Of a stretch of DNA of 64,000 nt, positions 43,849-52,735 are shown piece after piece. The position numbers were made by a program, and so were the translations under genes. The notes under the pieces are model-generated. The model searched no databases, had not been told where the DNA came from, and worked only from the letters and a program-made list of their open reading frames with translations. Source of the stretch: an uncultured Eubacterium sp. (GTDB taxonomy: Bacteria; Bacillota; Clostridia; Lachnospirales; Lachnospiraceae); contig CAPAOV010000005.1 in the NCBI GenBank assembly GCA_948579355.1, forward strand, positions 1 to 64,000. Reading direction: 5' to 3'. How positions within the stretch are numbered: the stretch's first letter is position 1; each line of letters starts with the position of its first letter.

Positions 43849-45741
43849 TTATACTTCCCTGTACTCTCCGTCTACGACATCATCGCCGCCGTTATCCTGA
43901 TTCTGATTTGCCCCCATATCAGGACCGGCCGCTCCCATGTCCGGACCGGCGCCAGTTGCTCCTGCCGCCTGCTGGGCCTGCTCATATACTTTTGCAAATA
44001 CCTGCTGCGCATTTGTCATAAGAGACTCTTTTGCTGCTTTCAATTCATCAATATCCGAATCACTCATCTCTTCTGCATTTGCCGTTCTCTCAAGAATTGC
44101 TTTTACCTTGTCAATCTCTGCCTGCACCTTTTCTTTTTCCGCTGCATCGACACCTTCGCCAACGTCCTGCAATGCCTTTTCTGTCTGGAATACCATACTA
44201 TCGGCTTCGTTGCGGGCGTCAATACCCTCTTTGCGTTTCTTATCCTGCGCTTCAAATTCAGCCGCTTCTTTGACTGCCTTATCAATCTCGTCGTCGCTCA
44301 TGTTCGAGCCGGCTGTAATGGTAATATGCTGCTCCTTACCTGTTCCCAAGTCCTTAGCGGATACATTTACGATACCATTGGCATCGATGTCAAATGTAAC
44401 TTCAATCTGTGGTACTCCCCGCATTGCTGGAGGAATGCCATCCAAACGGAATTGTCCGAGCGATTTATTATCTCTTGCAAACTGACGCTCACCTTGTACT
44501 ACGTTAATATCTACGGCCGTCTGATTGTCTGCTGCAGTTGAGAAAATCTGGCTCTTCTTTGTAGGGATGGTTGTATTTCTCTCTATCAGTTTGGTAGCCA
44601 CACCACCCATTGTCTCGATTGCCAATGACAGTGGCGTCACGTCCAAAAGAAGAATATCGCCGGCTCCCGAATCACCTGCCAGTTTACCACCCTGAATGGA
44701 AGCGCCAAGCGCTACGCACTCATCCGGATTCAATGATTTATTCGGCTCATGTCCTGTCAGTTGTTTTACTTTGTCCTGAACGGCAGGAATACGTGTCGAA
44801 CCTCCGACAAGCAATACTTTTCCAAGTTCAGAAGCGGAAATACCTGCATCTTTCAACGCATTCTGAACCGGTGTTGCGGTTCTCTCTACCAAATCTGCTG
44901 TCAGCTCATCAAACTTAGCGCGGGTCAGATTCATGTCAAAATGTTTTGGCCCCTCGGCAGTTGCCGTAATAAACGGAAGATTAATATTCGTCGTAGTTGC
45001 GGAAGACAATTCTTTCTTTGCTTTCTCTGCCGCTTCTTTTAAACGCTGCATTGCCATCTTATCACCGGAAAGGTCAACGCCCTCCGCGTTCTTAAACTCC
45101 TGCACCATATAATCGCAAACTTTGTTATCAAAGTCGTCTCCACCAAGCTTGTTGTCACCGGACGTAGACAATACCTCAATCACGCCCTCGCCAATCTCAA
45201 TGATGGATACGTCGAAAGTACCGCCGCCGAGGTCGTATACCATAATCTTTTGCTCTCCCTCATTGTCAAGGCCATACGCAAGAGCTGCTGCCGTCGGCTC
45301 GTTGATAATACGTTTTACATCCAAACCGGCAATCTTACCGGCATCTTTCGTTGCCTGACGCTGTGCATCGTTGAAATAAGCAGGAACAGTAATAACCGCT
45401 TCCGTCACTTTCTCCCCGCCGAGATAATTTTCTGCGTCGCTTTTCAATTTCTGAAGAACCATTGCGGAAATTTCCTGCGGTGTATATTTCTTATCATCAA
45501 TTGTTGCACGATATTCTGTTCCCATATGTCTCTTTATCGAAGAAATCGTCTTCTCTGCATTCGTTACTGCCTGACGCTTTGCCGGCTCACCAACAAGCCT
45601 CTCTCCGGTCTTTGTAAATGCTACTATGGATGGCGTTGTTCTGGCTCCCTCTGCATTGGCGATAACTACCGGTTTACCACCTTCCATAACTGCCACGCAG
45701 CTATTCGTTGTTCCTAAGTCGATACCAATAATTTTACTCAT
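43849..45741 (-). CDS. dnaK: Chaperone DnaK (Hsp70)
   Basis: 630 aa. ATPase domain with GIDLGTTNSCVAVMEGG, IINEPTAAALAYGLD, VYDLGGGTFDVSI, LVGGSTRIPAVQ; substrate domain (LLLDVTPLSLAIETMGG) and a Gly/Asn-rich tail ending DNGGDDVVDGEYREV. Complete gene. Third in the CIRCE-controlled operon, 48 bp after grpE, 103 bp before dnaJ. Confidence 0.98.
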   Translation of the reverse strand: MSKIIGIDLGTTNSCVAVMEGGKPVVIANAEGARTTPSIVAFTKTGERLVGEPAKRQAVTNAEKTISSIKRHMGTEYRATIDDKKYTPQEISAMVLQKLKSDAENYLGGEKVTEAVITVPAYFNDAQRQATKDAGKIAGLDVKRIINEPTAAALAYGLDNEGEQKIMVYDLGGGTFDVSIIEIGEGVIEVLSTSGDNKLGGDDFDNKVCDYMVQEFKNAEGVDLSGDKMAMQRLKEAAEKAKKELSSATTTNINLPFITATAEGPKHFDMNLTRAKFDELTADLVERTATPVQNALKDAGISASELGKVLLVGGSTRIPAVQDKVKQLTGHEPNKSLNPDECVALGASIQGGKLAGDSGAGDILLLDVTPLSLAIETMGGVATKLIERNTTIPTKKSQIFSTAADNQTAVDINVVQGERQFARDNKSLGQFRLDGIPPAMRGVPQIEVTFDIDANGIVNVSAKDLGTGKEQHITITAGSNMSDDEIDKAVKEAAEFEAQDKKRKEGIDARNEADSMVFQTEKALQDVGEGVDAAEKEKVQAEIDKVKAILERTANAEEMSDSDIDELKAAKESLMTNAQQVFAKVYEQAQQAAGATGAGPDMGAAGPDMGANQNQDNGGDDVVDGEYREV

Positions 45742-45789
45742 AATGATTACTTCCTTTCTGTCGCCTTGCGACTAATCCATCTAAATTTA

Positions 45790-46419
45790 TTAGTTTAATA
45801 CTTTAACCATACTGTGCCTGACTACACTGTCTTTATACATATAGCCTTTTTGGAATTCTTCAATGACTATATTTGTCTCATCCGAATCGTCTTCATCATG
45901 CATGACCGCATTGTGGAAATCCGGATTAAATTCCTGACCGACTGCTTCAATTGGTTTCACTCCCATCTCCTCAAAGCCTGTCATCAGTTGTTTGTATACT
46001 GCCTCAATTCCCTTTGCAAACGGAGTCTCTTTCTCCTCCTCAGACAACCCGTCAAATCCCCTTTCGAGGTTGTCAACCACCGGCAAAATTTTCTCAATTA
46101 CTGAGCGGGCGCCGACTTCAAACATTGCGCTCTTCTCTTTTTCCGAACGGTTGCGGAAATTTTCAAATTCTGCCAAGTTTCTCATCAGGCGGTCGTTTAA
46201 CTCTTCAATCTTTTCGTCTCTCTTGTCTTTCTTTGCTTTCTTCTTCGTCTTCTTTGTGCTTTTGGCTTCCGCCTCTTCTGCTTCTGCGGCCCCTTCTTCC
46301 TGCGGAACGCTCTCCGAAGCCGTGTCCGTTGTTTCTTCCACCGTTTCTTCTACTGTCTCTTCCATTGCTTCTTCCGGTTTTTCCTGCTGCGGCGTCTGCC
46401 CGCTCTTTACTTCCTGCAC
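45790..46419 (-). CDS. grpE: Nucleotide exchange factor GrpE
   Basis: 209 aa. A long acidic, Glu/Thr-rich N-terminus (EEAMEETVEETVEETTDTASES) and a Lys-rich stretch precede the coiled coil (DEKIEELNDRLMRNLAEFENFRNR) and the C-terminal beta domain (VGQEFNPDFHNAVMHDEDD; FQKGYMYKDSVVRHSMVKVLN). Releases ADP from DnaK. The extended acidic head is longer than in many GrpE proteins. 15 bp after hrcA. Confidence 0.97.
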   Translation of the reverse strand: MQEVKSGQTPQQEKPEEAMEETVEETVEETTDTASESVPQEEGAAEAEEAEAKSTKKTKKKAKKDKRDEKIEELNDRLMRNLAEFENFRNRSEKEKSAMFEVGARSVIEKILPVVDNLERGFDGLSEEEKETPFAKGIEAVYKQLMTGFEEMGVKPIEAVGQEFNPDFHNAVMHDEDDSDETNIVIEEFQKGYMYKDSVVRHSMVKVLN

Positions 46420-46434
46420 TGACTCTTCACCTCA

Positions 46435-47466
46435 CTATTTTTTCTTAAATATATCATCTAACTGCTGCATACAGTTTTCCAATGTGCCTACTACTTTTTC
46501 ATAATCCATCCGCTTCGGCCCGACAATACCTATCTTTCCGTAGACCCCCTCTTTAATCTTATAGGTGGCTGTCACTACGGAGCAGTCTTTCATCGTCTCT
46601 ACCGGCGACTCCTCGCCGATATATACCTGTATGCCGTGTTCCTGCTCCTCTTCCGGCGGAGTATCATTGGCCCATGCGGCTAACATTTGTTTTTCTTCAA
46701 ACGTTGAAAGTAAATCGGTCATTTTCTCCTTATCGGACAGTTCCGGATATTTTAAAATGTTCGTGGCTCCGGATGTATAAATCTCCGACTCATCTTCCTC
46801 CGCCATCACCTCTGCCACACAATCTAAAATGCCGGATGCCAAATCGCTGTACTCACCGGCCTTTTCCTTAATCTGCTGCATGATAGCCATATTAATCTCG
46901 GTAAAATCAAGCCCCGTCAACGCCGTGTTCATCAAAAAGTTCATCTGTGATACAACATTTTCCTCCATATCGTTCTCCAGATTTATCACCTTGTTTCTGA
47001 CATGGCTGTTATCTAAAACAACAATAACAAGTAACTGCTGTTCCCCTATATAATTGAGCTGGATGAACTTGATACGTTTGTGCTGGTACTTTGGCTTCGT
47101 TACCATGGAAGTGTAGTTGGTGTTCTGCGCCAGAAGTTTTGCTACCTGTTTCAATAACAAATCAATCTTATCCGCCTTTTCCACCATCAGTTCTTTCATA
47201 TCTTCTACTTCCTGGTCTTTTCTCTGCAACATCGTATCTACATACAGACGGTACGCCTTATCCGAGGGAATGCGTCCGGCTGATGTGTGTGGCTGCAAGA
47301 TATATCCCATCTCTTCCAAATCGGACATCTCGTTGCGGATTGTCGCTGAACTAAGGTGCAAATCCGTGTATTTGGAAACGGTTCTGGAGCCAACCGGCTC
47401 ACCGGTTTCCATATAATTGCGGATAATCGCCTCGAGAATTTTCTGCTTGCGCTCATTCAGTTCCAA
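46435..47466 (-). CDS. hrcA: Heat-inducible transcription repressor HrcA
   Basis: 343 aa from TTG 47466, chosen because GAGGTGG lies about 7 bp upstream and the length then equals that of typical HrcA; the upstream open codons overlap the CIRCE operator. N-terminal winged helix (LNERKQKILEAIIRNYMETGEPVGSRTVSKY; LSSATIRNEMSDLEEMGYI) and the HrcA dimer/inserted domain. Represses its own operon by binding CIRCE at 47556-47582, with GroEL as cofactor in known systems. Confidence 0.96.
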   Translation of the reverse strand: MELNERKQKILEAIIRNYMETGEPVGSRTVSKYTDLHLSSATIRNEMSDLEEMGYILQPHTSAGRIPSDKAYRLYVDTMLQRKDQEVEDMKELMVEKADKIDLLLKQVAKLLAQNTNYTSMVTKPKYQHKRIKFIQLNYIGEQQLLVIVVLDNSHVRNKVINLENDMEENVVSQMNFLMNTALTGLDFTEINMAIMQQIKEKAGEYSDLASGILDCVAEVMAEEDESEIYTSGATNILKYPELSDKEKMTDLLSTFEEKQMLAAWANDTPPEEEQEHGIQVYIGEESPVETMKDCSVVTATYKIKEGVYGKIGIVGPKRMDYEKVVGTLENCMQQLDDIFKKK

Positions 47467-47555
47467 TATAACACCACCTCGCTTTGTATCATTGTTTTGT
47501 ACAGAGCAAATCATACTGCGTTCATGGACGGGCAATGACTGCTTTTTGATTTTTG

Positions 47556-47582
47556 TTAGCACTCGCTTTTAAAGAGTGCTAA
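47556..47582. promoter_or_regulatory. CIRCE operator
   Basis: TTAGCACTC (47556-47564), 9-bp spacer, GAGTGCTAA (47574-47582): an exact match to the consensus HrcA operator, just downstream of the operon promoter. Confidence 0.97.
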
Positions 47583-47597
47583 TTATTGACTAACATT

Positions 47598-47626
47598 AAA
47601 ATACCACCTTGCAGTGATATTGTCAA
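47598..47626 (-). promoter_or_regulatory. Promoter of the hrcA operon
   Basis: TTGACA (47621-47626), 17 bp, TATTTT (47598-47603). Start of transcription falls right before CIRCE, the usual arrangement. The -35 nearly touches the end of agrB. Confidence 0.7.
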
Positions 47627-47645
47627 TAGTTTTTTATGAAGAAAA

Positions 47646-48239
47646 TCAGATTTTATCTCTTTTTTTATTTTTCCACCAACGCTGCACAATATATACCCCC
47701 CACACGACTAATAACATCCCCATGCCGTAGGCAATGCTGCGCAATAAACTGTCCGCCCGAACAACATATCCTATTATATATAGTACAACTTCCACCAAAT
47801 ATATCAGTAAAGAACGTTTCCGGTATTTCGGTATCTCATAGTCCTGCAGCGGTTTATGTTCATCCGGCAGAGGACATACAAACAAAAGACAGATGCCCAC
47901 CACTGTGATAATACTTAAGCGAACAAGTGGAAATGACGGGCAAAAGCGCATCCAGAGTAAAAAGGCAGTAAACATAAACCATGATTTAACGGCGCACTGC
48001 ATGGGCGTCTTTGCATGATACCCGCCGGCATAGATGCGGATTAGGCAAAATACCGCCATCATAACGGCTCCCTGCCAAAACAGTCCGAGCACAATCCCCG
48101 TAACTAACATTAATACCATCTCTAACAACGTGCGTAAGCCCTGTTCCATACCAAATGAGTAAAGAGGCGCACGCTCTTTTTCAATTATGCCCGTGCGAAT
48201 CATCCGTTCCACCCAGCTTTTTGTCAATCTCTCTATCAT
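47646..48239 (-). CDS. agrB: AgrB-like accessory gene regulator protein (orphan)
   Basis: 197 aa membrane cysteine protease family that cuts AgrD pre-peptides and forms the thiolactone ring. Catalytic pair H75 and C82 in RIYAGGYHAKTPMQC, with the same 7-residue spacing as in the Staphylococcus protein. About five hydrophobic segments after a charged N-terminal helix. No AgrD, kinase or regulator is next to it; only a 76-aa protein lies upstream, 16 bp away. An AgrD gene exists 14 kb away at 62334-62477, which could be its substrate. The stop is close to the hrcA promoter. Confidence 0.9.
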   Translation of the reverse strand: MIERLTKSWVERMIRTGIIEKERAPLYSFGMEQGLRTLLEMVLMLVTGIVLGLFWQGAVMMAVFCLIRIYAGGYHAKTPMQCAVKSWFMFTAFLLWMRFCPSFPLVRLSIITVVGICLLFVCPLPDEHKPLQDYEIPKYRKRSLLIYLVEVVLYIIGYVVRADSLLRSIAYGMGMLLVVWGVYIVQRWWKNKKRDKI

Positions 48240-48255
48240 AGCTTTTCGCCTCCTG

Positions 48256-48486
48256 TTATTCGTCGCCGTAAATCATCTTTTCCATATAATCTCTCTGATG
48301 TACTACTAACTGTAATAGTAAGTCATCCCATTTTTCCCCATGATTCGATTGTGCTTTTTCTTGAAATAAATCAACAATCATATCCTGAATTTTCTGAAAG
48401 ATTATTATATCTTTTTGTAGATTGCCAATTGGTTTGGGAAAATTGTTCGCCAAATCCAGTCCTATTTTAAATAATTTGCTTTCCAT
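48256..48486 (-). CDS. Small hypothetical protein upstream of agrB
   Basis: 76 aa from ATG 48486 (GGAGCAG upstream). Mostly helical (GNLQKDIIIFQKIQDMIVDLFQEKAQ), no membrane segment and no Cys, so it is not an AgrD precursor. Short gap to agrB suggests co-transcription. Function unknown. Confidence 0.7.
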   Translation of the reverse strand: MESKLFKIGLDLANNFPKPIGNLQKDIIIFQKIQDMIVDLFQEKAQSNHGEKWDDLLLQLVVHQRDYMEKMIYGDE

Positions 48487-48576
48487 GCCTGCTGCTCCTG
48501 ACAAATAATTTCTTTAGTTCGCACACTTCTTCAGATAAATTGCGCCGATTAGATTGCTCCCATACCGGACACACCT

Positions 48577-48620
48577 AAAAACAACAGTCCAAATTGTACA
48601 ATTGAACTGTTGTTTTAAAA
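48577..48620. terminator. Terminator after the V8-like protease gene
   Basis: AAAACAACAGT (48578-48588) and ACTGTTGTTTT (48606-48616) pair around a 17-base loop that itself contains TTGTACAA; A and T runs flank both sides. Separates the protease transcript from the agrB pair. Confidence 0.75.
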
Positions 48621-48693
48621 AATAACATTAATTTTTTAAGTTACATAAATTTGCAGAACAAATAGCAGATACATAAAACATAGTCTATCACAA

Positions 48694-49599
48694 TTAATTC
48701 ATATATCCATTATCTTTCATCCAATTGTACAATGCCGGTTCTAGTCTACGAGCGATATTTTCTGTTTGCCCTCCTGCCGTGTGCATAGCTACTATGTACG
48801 GTCCACCAACTCCATTTACATAAACAGGCGAACCACTTTGTCCTCCGTTTGTATCCATATTATGCATAATCAAATCATCGGTCATTCTAAGAATATTTCC
48901 CGTGGCAGCATACATATAATAGTAACCTTTATCCCCCGGATATCCGGCCGTATACAACCTTTCGCTTATTGACGGAGATGTTATAATCCCCATGTGGCCC
49001 GTAATAGTTGAAACCTGTTTATCTTTGAATATGACAAATCCATAATCACCCTCTAAAGGACGATTCGTTTCATAATTTTGTCTATATATATACGAACTAA
49101 AACTACTCGTCTCATAATATACATATGAACCTTTTTGGCCAAACTGCATTGTGATTTTTTCAGGGTGCGAACCGTTCTGGTTAATCAGAACATGACCGGC
49201 AGTAGCCAATACACGTCCACTAATCATTGCCCCCGAACCACAAGCCGCTGTTCCATCCTCGTATTCCACAGTCATTCGGGCAATTGCTGTATATGGAAAT
49301 TGATTTGTATTCGTTACTTTCTGACGTTCATCATCGCCAATAATGCTATAAGTGCCAATTCCCTGTTGACCAAATTGCTTTGGCATGAAAGTATTATGGG
49401 CGGGAAATAACGGTCGGGAAACAAATTTCTCTATATCGTGGTATTTCTCACTATCCAAATCAATTTCTTCTTCTTTTCCTGTATGCATATCAACTATTGC
49501 ATAATCGCCAACATTCTCTTTTGCAGATACCAAAACCTCCGGTGCCAATAAAAATATTGCCCCAACTAATATTAATAAACATAATATCTTATTTTTCAT
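48694..49599 (-). CDS. Secreted trypsin-like serine protease (V8/glutamyl endopeptidase-like)
   Basis: 301 aa. Signal peptide (about 1-26), a pro-region, then a chymotrypsin-fold domain with H136 (LATAGHVLI), D185 (EGDYGFVIF) and S255 (NGGQSGSPVYV). The G-x-SGSPV motif is that of V8-type proteases. Likely secreted and activated by removal of ~80 residues. It follows the Ig-like surface protein gene by 54 bp on the same strand, so both are probably one transcript from the promoter near 50.5 kb. Confidence 0.9.
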   Translation of the reverse strand: MKNKILCLLILVGAIFLLAPEVLVSAKENVGDYAIVDMHTGKEEEIDLDSEKYHDIEKFVSRPLFPAHNTFMPKQFGQQGIGTYSIIGDDERQKVTNTNQFPYTAIARMTVEYEDGTAACGSGAMISGRVLATAGHVLINQNGSHPEKITMQFGQKGSYVYYETSSFSSYIYRQNYETNRPLEGDYGFVIFKDKQVSTITGHMGIITSPSISERLYTAGYPGDKGYYYMYAATGNILRMTDDLIMHNMDTNGGQSGSPVYVNGVGGPYIVAMHTAGGQTENIARRLEPALYNWMKDNGYMN

Positions 49600-49653
49600 A
49601 TAAAATATCCTTTCATCCTCATGTAATGCTTATAACACTGATACAATCATATA

Positions 49654-50439
49654 TTAATTAACAATAAACTCGGTTCTAATAATGCCATAATTGGCAGCAC
49701 CTATTTGTTTAGAAATTCGATATTTCCCTGCTCCCATACTTGTAAAGTACTTTTCCAAATCTATACGTTGTGTATAATTAGTTCCCTTTTTAATAACTAG
49801 CAATATATCCACAAACCACGCATTATCCTTAAAATCAACCGGAAGCCATTGTCCACCCTCATAAAATTCCAACATAAAATACTCATCCGCCGAAATATCT
49901 GTATCAGATTTATTGCTTATTTTCAATAACAAAACATTTTCTCCGGATATATGCTGTGCCTCCATAGACACTTCCGAAGCAGAAAAATTAAAATCATTTC
50001 CCTCAGACGGATTCGGAACGACAGCAGGCTCATTCGCAGGTGGTGTCGGAGTTTGACTTGGATTAACCGTATAGTCAACATCTTTTGTTTGTGGTTGTGG
50101 TTTCGTATCATCTCCCTTACTCTTAACAACATTAATAATACACTTGTATTTTTTCTTCGCATATTTTGCGGTTACAACACACTTCCCGACTTTCTTTGCA
50201 CTTACAATCCCTTTTTTTACCGCGGCTACTTTTTTATTACTACTAGACCACTTCACCTTTCTGCTTTTTACACCTTTTAATTTAAGGGAATATTTCTGTT
50301 TATTTCTCAAAGATACTTTCTTTTTATTTAATGCTATTTTTCGCGACTTGGTCTTTGACATATCGGGGCAATACACCACACTCATAAGCAAAGAGAATAT
50401 TAGAACTAAAAAACTACCTTTTCGTAATCTCATCGTCAC
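49654..50439 (-). CDS. Secreted Ig-like (Big-2 type) surface protein
   Basis: 261 aa. Signal peptide (about 1-27), then a Lys-rich Ig-like module (ALNKKKVSLRNKQKYSLKLKGVKSRKVKWSSSNKKVAAVKKGIVSAKKVGKCVVTAKY) like those of the L,D-transpeptidase and the beta-helix protein, a Pro/Thr linker and a C-terminal beta domain (FNFSASEVSMEAQHISGENVLLLKISNKSDTDISADEYFMLEFYEGGQW). Cell-wall associated by charge; no LPXTG. GAGGAGGGTGACG before the ATG. Three LytTR-type boxes lie upstream (50545-50597), so it is a candidate target of the agr regulator. Confidence 0.85.
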   Translation of the reverse strand: MTMRLRKGSFLVLIFSLLMSVVYCPDMSKTKSRKIALNKKKVSLRNKQKYSLKLKGVKSRKVKWSSSNKKVAAVKKGIVSAKKVGKCVVTAKYAKKKYKCIINVVKSKGDDTKPQPQTKDVDYTVNPSQTPTPPANEPAVVPNPSEGNDFNFSASEVSMEAQHISGENVLLLKISNKSDTDISADEYFMLEFYEGGQWLPVDFKDNAWFVDILLVIKKGTNYTQRIDLEKYFTSMGAGKYRISKQIGAANYGIIRTEFIVN

Positions 50440-50479
50440 CCTCCTCTCTGTCTATTCATAAAAACAGTATCCTATTTAC

Positions 50480-50508
50480 ATTATATGATTCAGTCATCCA
50501 AACATGAA
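50480..50508 (-). promoter_or_regulatory. Alternative vegetative promoter of the Ig-like protein gene
   Basis: TTCATG (50503-50508), 17 bp, perfect TATAAT (50480-50485). It competes with the box-associated TATTAG at 50512-50517 as the real start of this transcript. Confidence 0.45.
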
Positions 50509-50511
50509 CTT

Positions 50512-50597
50512 CTAATACCCTTTTTTCTTATAATAAATGTTTGTTTTACGACAGACAACTACATTTTTGCGACAAATAACTACTCTATCGCAGCAAA
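50512..50597 (-). promoter_or_regulatory. LytTR-type triple-box promoter (site C)
   Basis: Boxes on the plus strand: TTTACGACAGA (50545-50555), TTTGCGACAAA (50566-50576) and a degenerate ATCGCAGCAAA (50587-50597), each 21 bp apart. Downstream (leftward) ACATTT occurs at the same offset as in sites A and B, and a -10 TATTAG (50512-50517) one base further than there. Drives the Ig-like protein gene and probably the protease. Confidence 0.55.
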
Positions 50598-50605
50598 TCT
50601 CTTTT

Positions 50606-52504
50606 CTACCTCAACATTTCTCCGCGCCGGACTTTATTTATGACTTTGTTCTGATACATTACGCCGTCGCTTTCTTTTGTATATGTTTCGATAGTTTCTT
50701 CTTCTTTGGGAACACGGCACACATATCCGCAACTGGCGTGAATCTCATATGTCTTCTCGCCGGATGCATTAAATGTCTCAAGGTATTGCTCCAAACGCTG
50801 TAAAAATGCTTTTCCCTCTTCTTCGGTAATGCCTTTCGCCATAACGACAAATTCATCCCCGCCGGTTCTGGCGCTTATCTGCTGCTCATTACTTAACGCG
50901 GCAATCGCTTCTGTTACTTTTTTGAGGGCAAAATCCCCCTCGTGGTGTCCATAATTATCGTTAATCTGTTTCATGCCGTCCAAATCAATAACAGCAAGGA
51001 AAACTGTCTTCTCCTCCTTTTTCGCTCTGGAAAATAGCAATTTCCCTTTATTTTCCCACCCACGGCGGTTATACATGCCTGTCAGGGCGTCTTTGTCATA
51101 CATCTCTTCTAGTTCCAATATAAGGCTCTGCATTTTGTATTCCACAAGCATATCATGTATTTTATTTCCTATATTTATGTTCCAACGGAAATACAAATTT
51201 CCCATCTGTTCCGGTTTGGAAAAATTAAAGGCCTCATATCCATAACAATTATCCTGAAAATGAAGAGGAGCAAAATACCAGCACTGCGGCTTCCCGTCAG
51301 AAAACAATTCCGGAATAAGTTCCTTTCTGTCAAAAGCAACTTCTAACTCCCCCATTTCCACTCTCTCTTTAAATGCGATGCGCATTACCATGCGGTCGGT
51401 ATATTCCGTTATTTTTTCCTCTTTAAAAACATTTTCACAAAAACAAACGGCATAGTTACTTAACCCCTCAATATTGTACTGATAGTAGGCAAGCCATTTG
51501 GCAACCTGTTCAATACTGTCGCTGTCTCCTAAATTAATGGACAGATAATCCAACTGAACTTCACGGTTGTGGGCAGTCTTTCCCTCTTCAAAGATTTTTC
51601 TCTTTTTCGTCAATACGTCTTTTCCACTGCGTTTCATACATCCACAGGACTCACGCAGCACGGTCTGCGCCTGAAAATAGATATCCTCTATATCTTCCGG
51701 CGTTTCCTGCTTTTCATGTATTACTTCCATAGCCTTTATTCCCATATCAAAAAAGGGAACTTCCATTGTTGACAGCGTGGGAGAAAATCCAACGCAATCA
51801 ATAAGGCCGTCATATCCGCTCACACATATATCTTCCGGAATATGATATCCCCGCCCGATTAACTCACTGGCTACCGCCTGCGCCATATTGTCATTGGCAC
51901 AGAGAATGGCCTCCGGCTGCTCCTGCCCAATCAAAAACCAGTCGCAGGCTTCTTTACCCATATTAAACCAGTAATCACCATAAAATTTCTGATGCTCACC
52001 CACGGCCAAACCATAGCTTTCCATTACATTTTCAAAGCATTGCAGCCGCTCGACAGCATCCCAGTGGCTCTGCGGGCCGGTCATAAAACATAACTTTGTA
52101 AAACCGTGATGTTCTATGAAGTGCTTAACCATTCCCTCCATGCAGGTCGTGTTTTTTACGAGAAGATTATTCGCCCCGTCTATCATCTCCCGCACACTGA
52201 CAACCGGACAATGACAATATTTTTTCACCTTTCGCGTTATCTTGCTCTTACTCAACGGGTCATCCATCGTATCAAGCGCAAGAATAACGCCATCCAGTTC
52301 CTCCCATGACGCTAAATCATATATCATCTGGTCGCCGGAAAAGTGGCGCTCATTGTCCCCATATCTGCCAAACGCATTAAAAACAGCTACGTTATACCCA
52401 AGACGCTGCGCCGTTTTTGTGATGCCCTCGCAGAGGACTTTTTGAAACTCTCCGGATGCCTTTTCCAGAAAGACTCCCACTGTCTTGTGGTCATTCGAAA
52501 ACAT
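50606..52504 (-). CDS. LacI/PBP1-type sensor fused to GGDEF diguanylate cyclase
   Basis: 632 aa from ATG 52504 (GGAGAGG upstream). Residues ~1-280 are a periplasmic-binding-protein fold of the LacI regulator type (DHKTVGVFLEKAS; LDGVILALDTMDDP; EAILCANDNMAQAVASELIGRGYHIPEDICVSGYDG), but without an HTH and without a signal peptide, so it acts in the cytoplasm. A middle domain of unknown type follows, then a GGDEF domain (YDKDALTGMYNRRGW; ARTGGDEFVVMAKG) that keeps the active-site motif. Likely a soluble diguanylate cyclase gated by a small molecule. Confidence 0.9.
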   Translation of the reverse strand: MFSNDHKTVGVFLEKASGEFQKVLCEGITKTAQRLGYNVAVFNAFGRYGDNERHFSGDQMIYDLASWEELDGVILALDTMDDPLSKSKITRKVKKYCHCPVVSVREMIDGANNLLVKNTTCMEGMVKHFIEHHGFTKLCFMTGPQSHWDAVERLQCFENVMESYGLAVGEHQKFYGDYWFNMGKEACDWFLIGQEQPEAILCANDNMAQAVASELIGRGYHIPEDICVSGYDGLIDCVGFSPTLSTMEVPFFDMGIKAMEVIHEKQETPEDIEDIYFQAQTVLRESCGCMKRSGKDVLTKKRKIFEEGKTAHNREVQLDYLSINLGDSDSIEQVAKWLAYYQYNIEGLSNYAVCFCENVFKEEKITEYTDRMVMRIAFKERVEMGELEVAFDRKELIPELFSDGKPQCWYFAPLHFQDNCYGYEAFNFSKPEQMGNLYFRWNINIGNKIHDMLVEYKMQSLILELEEMYDKDALTGMYNRRGWENKGKLLFSRAKKEEKTVFLAVIDLDGMKQINDNYGHHEGDFALKKVTEAIAALSNEQQISARTGGDEFVVMAKGITEEEGKAFLQRLEQYLETFNASGEKTYEIHASCGYVCRVPKEEETIETYTKESDGVMYQNKVINKVRRGEMLR

Positions 52505-52697
52505 ATAACCTCTCCTTCTATACCCATTCACGAAACAACTTACATAATCTTAACTTTATTGTAACATTGTTTCAGGCTGAGGACAAGTAGAACCGTGGAC
52601 AGTTTGTTTCTACTAATAGCTAATAAATTTTTACCGAAATGGAGCAAATATATAGAAAATCATTCTGCCTTTATATTTCAGCTAGGCATTTTTATTT

Positions 52698-52734
52698 TCG
52701 CTTGTTCTACCTATCTATGTAGGCAAGCAACGCT
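52698..52734 (-). other. Hairpin after the toroid gene
   Basis: GCTTGCCTAC / GTAGaaCAAGC directly after the stop of the next gene on the minus strand, with no T tail. A weak terminator or stability element. Confidence 0.35.
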
Positions 52735-52735
52735 A

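Noticed and set aside
48487..48693. A hidden agrD next to agrB
   Set aside because: All short frames on the minus strand were read; none has a leader helix followed by a Cys core and a Pro-rich acidic tail.
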